From contig JAUYMY010000012.1 of the NCBI GenBank assembly GCA_030699385.1, forward strand, positions 16,225-80,224: a DNA stretch of 64,000 nt. Direction: 5' to 3'. Position 1 is the stretch's first letter; each line of letters opens with the position of its first letter. Position numbers and translations under genes: made by a program. The DNA is from Methylobacter sp. GTDB lineage: Bacteria > Pseudomonadota > Gammaproteobacteria > Methylococcales > Methylomonadaceae. Under the pieces are notes generated by a model. It saw nothing but the letters and a program-made list of their open reading frames with translations. It did not search any database and was not told where the DNA came from. Below are positions 59,923 through 64,000 of this stretch, in pieces.

Positions 59923-61815
59923 TTACGCAATATCAGCCAAATTACCCTTGGTTTCCAGCCACACTTTCCGGTCTTGCGAGCGCTTTTTAGCCAGCAACAA
60001 ATCCAGCTGGGCATTGGTGTCATCGCCTTCCGTTATCGTTAACTGCACCAATCTACGGGTATCCGGGTTCATCGTGGTTTCCCTAAGTTGGCTCGGATTC
60101 ATCTCGCCCAAACCTTTAAAGCGCTGTACATTAATCTGGCCTTTGAGTTTTTCGGCGGCGATGCGATCTAACACGCCTTGGCGTTCGGCTTCATCCAGCG
60201 CATAAAAAACCCGTTTGCCGACATCAATCCGGTACAACGGCGGCATGGCGACAAAGACATGACCGGCTTCAACCAGCGACTTGAAATGCTGGTAAAACAA
60301 CGCGCAAATCAAGGTGGCGATATGGTTGCCGTCAGAATCGGCGTCAGCCAAAATGCACACTTTGCCGTAGCGCAAATTCTGTAAATCGGACGAACCCGGC
60401 TCTATGCCCAAAGCCACCGCAATATCATGGACTTCCTGCGACGCCATCACCTGTGCCGATTCAACTTCCCAGGTATTCAAAATCTTGCCGCGCAACGGCA
60501 TAATCGCCTGAAAATCGCGTTCCCGCGCCTGCTTGGCCGAACCGCCTGCCGAATCGCCTTCGACTAAAAACAATTCGGTGCGGGATAAATCCTGCGCCGA
60601 ACAATCAGCCAATTTGCCCGGCAAAGCGGGGCCTGAAGTGATTTTTTTACGGATGATTTTTTTGTTGGAACGCAGCCGCTTTTGCGCACTGGAAATAATG
60701 ATTTCGGCGATTTTCTCGCCTTCGGCAGGATGTTGGTTCAGCCATAAACTAAAACTGTCTTTCGCCACGCCGGAGACAAAAGCCACGCATTCGCGGGAAC
60801 TCAAGCGCTCTTTGGTTTGCCCGGAAAACTGCGGGTCTTCCAATTTGACCGACAGCACAAAATGGCAGTTTTCCCAGACATCTTCCGGCGCGACTTTAAC
60901 GCCGCGCGGCAGAATATTGCGGATGTCGCAAAACTCGCGCATGGCCTCGGTCAGACCTGCACGCAAGCCGTTAACGTGGGTTCCGCCTTGCGCGGTCGGC
61001 ACCAGATTTACATAGCTTTCAGCCAGCACTTCCGCCGGATTTTCAAGCGCCCAGACAATGCCCCATTCGACCGCTTCATGATTGGCCGCCATGTTGCCCA
61101 TAAACGGCTGTTCGGGACAGTAATCAATATCGCCGATGCGGTCGAGCAAATATTCTTTCAGGCCGTCCTGATAACACCAAAAATACTCTTCCTCGGTTTG
61201 ATCGACTTTCAGCGAAATTTTCAGGCCCGGACATAACACCGCCTTGGCGCGCAAAACGTGCTTCAGTTTTAACACCGATACTTTATTGGAATCGAAATAT
61301 TTTTCATTCGGCCAGAAACGGATAGACGTGCCGGTATTATTCTTGCCGACCGTGCCTGTCTCAATCAGCTCAGTTTGTTTTTCGCCATCGGCATACTCCA
61401 TTTGGTAAATCTTGCCATTCCGTTTGACTTCTATGTCCAACTTGGCCGACAAGGCATTAACCACCGACACACCGACACCGTGCAAGCCGCCGGAAAACTG
61501 GTAGTTTTTATTGGAGAATTTTCCGCCAGCATGGAGTTGGGTCAAAATCACTTCAACACCGGGAATGCCCTGTTCGGGATGAATGTCAACCGGCATACCC
61601 CGGCCATTGTCGCTGACCAGCACCGAGCCGTCTTTATACAACACCACATCAATAGCCGAGGCATGGCCTGCCATCGCCTCGTCAACGCTGTTATCGACGA
61701 CTTCCTGCACCAAATGGTTGGGCCGTGTCGTGTCCGTGTACATGCCCGGGCGCTTGCGTACCGGCTCCAATCCGCTTAAAACTTCAATAGCCGATGCGTT
61801 ATATTCGTTGCTCAT
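59923..61815 (-). CDS. parE: DNA topoisomerase IV subunit B
   Basis: 630 residues. GHKL ATPase motifs (VQEVVDNSVDEAMAGHA, SVLVSDNGRGMPVD, GGLHGVGVSVVNAL, transducer GGTHVNGLRAGL), Toprim EGDSAGGSAKQARERDFQAI, DADSDGNHIATLICALFYQH, and RFKGLGEMNP. The absence of the long gyrase-B insertion and the length (630, E. coli ParE 630) mark it as ParE. It decatenates chromosomes with ParC, which is not in the window. Divergent from xseB. Confidence 0.97.
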   Translation of the reverse strand: MSNEYNASAIEVLSGLEPVRKRPGMYTDTTRPNHLVQEVVDNSVDEAMAGHASAIDVVLYKDGSVLVSDNGRGMPVDIHPEQGIPGVEVILTQLHAGGKFSNKNYQFSGGLHGVGVSVVNALSAKLDIEVKRNGKIYQMEYADGEKQTELIETGTVGKNNTGTSIRFWPNEKYFDSNKVSVLKLKHVLRAKAVLCPGLKISLKVDQTEEEYFWCYQDGLKEYLLDRIGDIDYCPEQPFMGNMAANHEAVEWGIVWALENPAEVLAESYVNLVPTAQGGTHVNGLRAGLTEAMREFCDIRNILPRGVKVAPEDVWENCHFVLSVKLEDPQFSGQTKERLSSRECVAFVSGVAKDSFSLWLNQHPAEGEKIAEIIISSAQKRLRSNKKIIRKKITSGPALPGKLADCSAQDLSRTELFLVEGDSAGGSAKQARERDFQAIMPLRGKILNTWEVESAQVMASQEVHDIAVALGIEPGSSDLQNLRYGKVCILADADSDGNHIATLICALFYQHFKSLVEAGHVFVAMPPLYRIDVGKRVFYALDEAERQGVLDRIAAEKLKGQINVQRFKGLGEMNPSQLRETTMNPDTRRLVQLTITEGDDTNAQLDLLLAKKRSQDRKVWLETKGNLADIA

Positions 61816-61859
61816 ACTTCCTAATCACTCACAATTCAAATTCATATATAATGAGGCGC

Positions 61860-61910
61860 AAGGTTAAAGGTACAAGGCTCAAGGTTTTTTAGCCTTGCAC
61901 CTTTAACCTT
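61860..61910. repeat. Long skewed hairpin between parE and xseB
   Basis: AAGGTTAAAGGTACAAGGCT, loop, AGCCTTGCACCTTTAACCTT: 18 of 20 pairs match, a strong hairpin in the shared 5' region. Related to the skewed repeats at 31968 and 37098. Confidence 0.8.
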
Positions 61911-61940
61911 ACACCTCTAACCTGTACTTCTAATTATCTC

Positions 61941-62174
61941 ATGCCGAAAAAGAAAACCCCGACTTTATTCGAAGACTCCCTCGCCGAACTTGAACAACTG
62001 GTTAATCAACTTGAACAAGGCGAACTTTCGCTGGAAGAATCGTTAACGTCATTTGAGCGCGGGGTTAACCTGACCCGCACCTGTCAAAAAGCCCTGCAAG
62101 AGGCCGAGCAGAAAGTTCAAATTTTAATTGAAAAAAACGGCACTCAAACCCTGGAGCCATTTACCGATGAGTAA
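61941..62174 (+). CDS. xseB: Exonuclease VII small subunit
   Basis: 77 residues: [54 protein letters not shown], the whole XseB helical hairpin. It forms the exonuclease VII complex with XseA (elsewhere) and degrades single-stranded DNA from both ends. It overlaps ispA by 8 nt, the common xseB-ispA arrangement. Confidence 0.97.
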   Translation: MPKKKTPTLFEDSLAELEQLVNQLEQGELSLEESLTSFERGVNLTRTCQKALQEAEQKVQILIEKNGTQTLEPFTDE

Positions 62175-63063
62175 TGCGTTAAAAGACTATCTTGATTTTT
62201 GTCAAAACCGTGTAGAAAGAGCGCTGGAAGCTCACCTGCCCAATGAAAACATCCTGCCGCAAAAATTGCACCGGGCCATGCGCTACAGCACCTTGGATGG
62301 CGGCAAACGGATGCGCCCAATGCTGACTTATTGCACAGGAAAAACGCTGGGCATAGCTCCTGAAAGCTTGGATGCCCCGGCCTGCGCGGTTGAATGCATC
62401 CACGTTTATTCATTGATACATGACGATCTTCCGGCGATGGACGACGACGATCTCAGACGCGGGAAAGCCACCTGCCATAAGGCTTTCGATGAAGCCACCG
62501 CTATTTTAACCGGCGATGCGCTGCAAGCCTTGGCTTTTGAAATACTCGCCAATGACCCCAGCATCACTGCCAGCCCCGAAAACCGTCTGAAAATGATCAC
62601 CCTGTTGACCAAAGCCAGCGGCTCGCAAGGCATGGTTGGCGGCCAGGCGATTGATTTGGAATCGGTCGGCACCCGCCTGACCCTGCCTGAACTGGAAAAT
62701 ATGCATATCCATAAAACCGGCGCGCTGATTCGCGCCAGCGTCAACATGGCGACACTGGCAAAAGCCGATATAGACCCCAATATTGCCAAGAAACTGGACA
62801 ATTACGCCAAGTGCATCGGCTTATCGTTTCAAGTCAAAGACGACATTCTCGATCAAGAAAGCGATACCGCAACCTTAGGTAAAACCCAGGGCAAAGACCA
62901 AGACAACAACAAACCCACCTACCCTGCCCTATTAGGCCTGGCCGGCGCCAAACAAAAAGCGCAGGAACTGCATGAACAAGCCTTGGACAACCTGAGCATT
63001 TTCGGCAGCGAAGCCGATTTATTGCGCGATTTGTCGCTGTATATTATTCAGCGGAATCATTAA
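62167..63063 (+). CDS. ispA: Farnesyl diphosphate synthase (IspA)
   Basis: 298 residues from [14 protein letters not shown] (62167). First Asp-rich motif [20 protein letters not shown], chain-length region upstream ([10 protein letters not shown]), second motif [13 protein letters not shown], and [14 protein letters not shown]. It makes FPP from IPP and DMAPP for quinones, bactoprenol and carotenoids. Length equals E. coli IspA (299). dxs, which often follows, is absent: an ISAzo13 tail lies there. Confidence 0.96.
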   Translation: MSNALKDYLDFCQNRVERALEAHLPNENILPQKLHRAMRYSTLDGGKRMRPMLTYCTGKTLGIAPESLDAPACAVECIHVYSLIHDDLPAMDDDDLRRGKATCHKAFDEATAILTGDALQALAFEILANDPSITASPENRLKMITLLTKASGSQGMVGGQAIDLESVGTRLTLPELENMHIHKTGALIRASVNMATLAKADIDPNIAKKLDNYAKCIGLSFQVKDDILDQESDTATLGKTQGKDQDNNKPTYPALLGLAGAKQKAQELHEQALDNLSIFGSEADLLRDLSLYIIQRNH

Positions 63064-63110
63064 TTCTAAAAACAGCTACCCATTTAAACCGGGACAGTTT
63101 TAAGCGAGTG

Positions 63111-63187
63111 GCTGGGAACGCCAAGCTCCAGCTTGGCGAGCACCCTCAATAATTAATACTAGCCGAGCTAGGGCTCGGCGTTCCCGG
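63111..63187. repeat. 77-bp palindrome, copy 2 (copy 1 at 22764-22840)
   Basis: GCTGGGAACGCCAAGC ... GGCTCGGCGTTCCC. Both copies share the GAGCACCCT spacer and AGCTAGGG/AGCTGGGG arms. Confidence 0.85.
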
Positions 63188-63274
63188 TTATTTGTCGATT
63201 GTCCCGGCTTAAGTGGGTAGCCAAAACGGGCTTCCCCTTTAAGCCGGGACGCTCATTAAATTCTATGCTCGGCT

Positions 63275-63456
63275 TTCTCCGGGGAACGACAACCACAAAA
63301 GGCTTAACAGTGGATGCCGAACTGGATACCGCTTCATACGCAAAGGGTATTAAAATTACCGATAAAGAAATGAAGTCTCTGAACATTCGGCACCGACGAT
63401 TTTGTCCGGATTTAAGCTATACAATCAAACCCAGAAAATCGGGAAGTAATTTTTAG
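63275..63456 (+). pseudogene. C-terminal remnant of ISAzo13-family transposase
   Basis: In frame: GLTVDAELDTASYAKGIKIT, DKEMKSLNIRHRRFCPDLSY, TIKPR. This is the conserved end of ISAzo13-family transposases (TxGLxVxAxLD, G-x-K-x-x-D-x-E-M). Nothing upstream continues the protein, so the rest was deleted. It replaced the position where dxs often follows ispA. Confidence 0.85.
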
Positions 63457-63584
63457 ACAGTTACTAAGCTAACCAAGTCTAGATAGTGAGTAATTCATTA
63501 GAATGACCTAAAGCATGGATGTGTGTCACTCTAAACACAATGAAAACCTTAGCCATTCACAATGGTTTTCACTTCTTGGTTCCC

Positions 63585-63861
63585 CTATAAACCGATTGCA
63601 TTAGTTTCTAGAGCACGAGCAATCAATTGAGAACGCGTCATCGCCCCAAGTTTTTCACGCGCATTGGCTAAATGAAAACGCACGGTACGCAAGTTAATAA
63701 ACAACTGTTTAGCAATAACCGCATCACTCATTCCCTGTGCTACCAAACGAACACAAGCTTTTTCTCGTGGGGTCAGGTTCCGTTTTGCTTTATTGGGATA
63801 CAGGTTTAACAAACGCACAGCAGCTTCATGTACATAACAGGTTAATAGCTGACCATAGGGC
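63585..63861 (-). pseudogene. LuxR-type regulator interrupted by an IS3 element
   Basis: The frame is open from 63585 to the IS end near 63862, about 92 residues: CYVHEAAVRLLNLYPNKAKR, NLTPREKACVRLVAQGMSDA, VIAKQLFINLRTVRFHLANA, REKLGAMTRSQLIARA. This is the LuxR/GerE helix-turn-helix; the N-terminal sensing domain is cut away. A GTG at 63818 could still start a short protein. No start with ribosome site near the cut is seen. The upstream remainder, if any, lies beyond the IS. Confidence 0.75.
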
Positions 63862-64000
63862 TGAAGTGGCTACACTAAACCGGACACACAATCTAAAATA
63901 ACCTGAAATTAGAGAGAGTGTCGAAAATGGATCAAGAAAAACAAATACCGAAAATATATAGTGCCGAATTTAGAGAATCCTCTGTGAAGTTGGCGATAGG
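63862..64000 (+). mobile_element. IS3-family element, left end, incomplete
   Basis: The element begins TGAAGTGGCTACACTAAACC, the start of an IS3-type inverted repeat (5'-TG). A ribosome site GAGAGAG precedes an ATG at 63927. The element continues past the window. It interrupts the LuxR-type gene. Confidence 0.8.
63927..64000 (+). CDS. IS3-family transposase OrfA, N-terminus only
   Basis: The 24 visible codons read MDQEKQIPKIYSAEFRESSV then KLAI, the typical IS3 OrfA start (YSAEFKESSVKLA in relatives). The gene runs off the window. OrfA binds the ends; the full transposase is made by -1 frameshift with OrfB. Confidence 0.85.
   Translation, partial: MDQEKQIPKIYSAEFRESSVKLAI

Larger units (their letters stand above)
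63064..63584. other. Repeat and transposase-remnant region after ispA
   Basis: 521 bp without an intact gene. 63111-63187 is a 77-bp palindrome that repeats 22764-22840 with few changes. 63275-63456 is an ISAzo13 transposase tail. The rest (63457-63584) shows nothing I can identify. Confidence 0.75.

Overview
The window reads as a gammaproteobacterial chromosome, most likely a methane-oxidising Methylococcales relative. The core genes (ychF, hrpA, hflD, csrA-tRNA-Ser, aspS, nadA, nadB, trpS, parE, xseB-ispA) have gammaproteobacterial family lengths and arrangements. Cytochrome P460, a membrane-anchored multicopper oxidase and a CopZ/CopA copper pair fit a copper-dependent methanotroph. The taxon is an inference from gene content; nothing in the window names it.

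Positions 1-10789 are the early end of a Mu-like transposable prophage that continues past the left edge. Reading right to left: a terminus built from a perfectly spaced 52-bp tandem repeat; a rightward immunity unit (c-type repressor plus a 58-residue gene); an operator region; then a leftward early operon with ner, small genes, muA, muB, small DNA-binding proteins, DUF3164, gemA and the first lysis genes. Two families of large palindromes punctuate this operon. One of them has inserted in the same reading frame in three different genes, like the Rickettsia palindromic elements. A 94-codon ORF with an excellent ribosome site lies inside muA in another frame, and a small gene runs against the operon at 9121-9336.

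The host chromosome starts at a tRNA-Met (10890-10966) with its terminator right beside the prophage end. It is mostly housekeeping: ychF, multicopper oxidase, a very large periplasmic-sensor GGDEF/EAL protein, hrpA, a trypsin-like protease with an inserted domain, a SprA-type metalloprotease, dedA, ppnP with a NYN-domain protein, yaeQ, the ABC-F gene ybiT, cytochrome P460, hflD, a YuxH-type EAL-HDOD protein, copZ-copA, csrA with tRNA-Ser, pyrC, fmdB-aspS, nadA, a lipoprotein lipase-like hydrolase, two exported proteins, a Lon-like protease, a cold-shock protein, a nuclease, DUF1249-queD, a PilZ protein, trpS, a dynamin-like GTPase, nadB, a Do-type protease, a diguanylate cyclase, parE and xseB-ispA.

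Between genes lie many dispersed palindromes (at least four families) and several decayed pieces: a TnpB/IS605-type remnant (50905-51285), a truncated HPF-like gene after the cold-shock gene, a 5'-truncated gene next to DUF2283, an ISAzo13 transposase tail (63275-63456), and a LuxR-type regulator cut off by an IS3-family element that runs off the right edge. An AT-rich pair of unknown genes (39075-39906) looks recently acquired.
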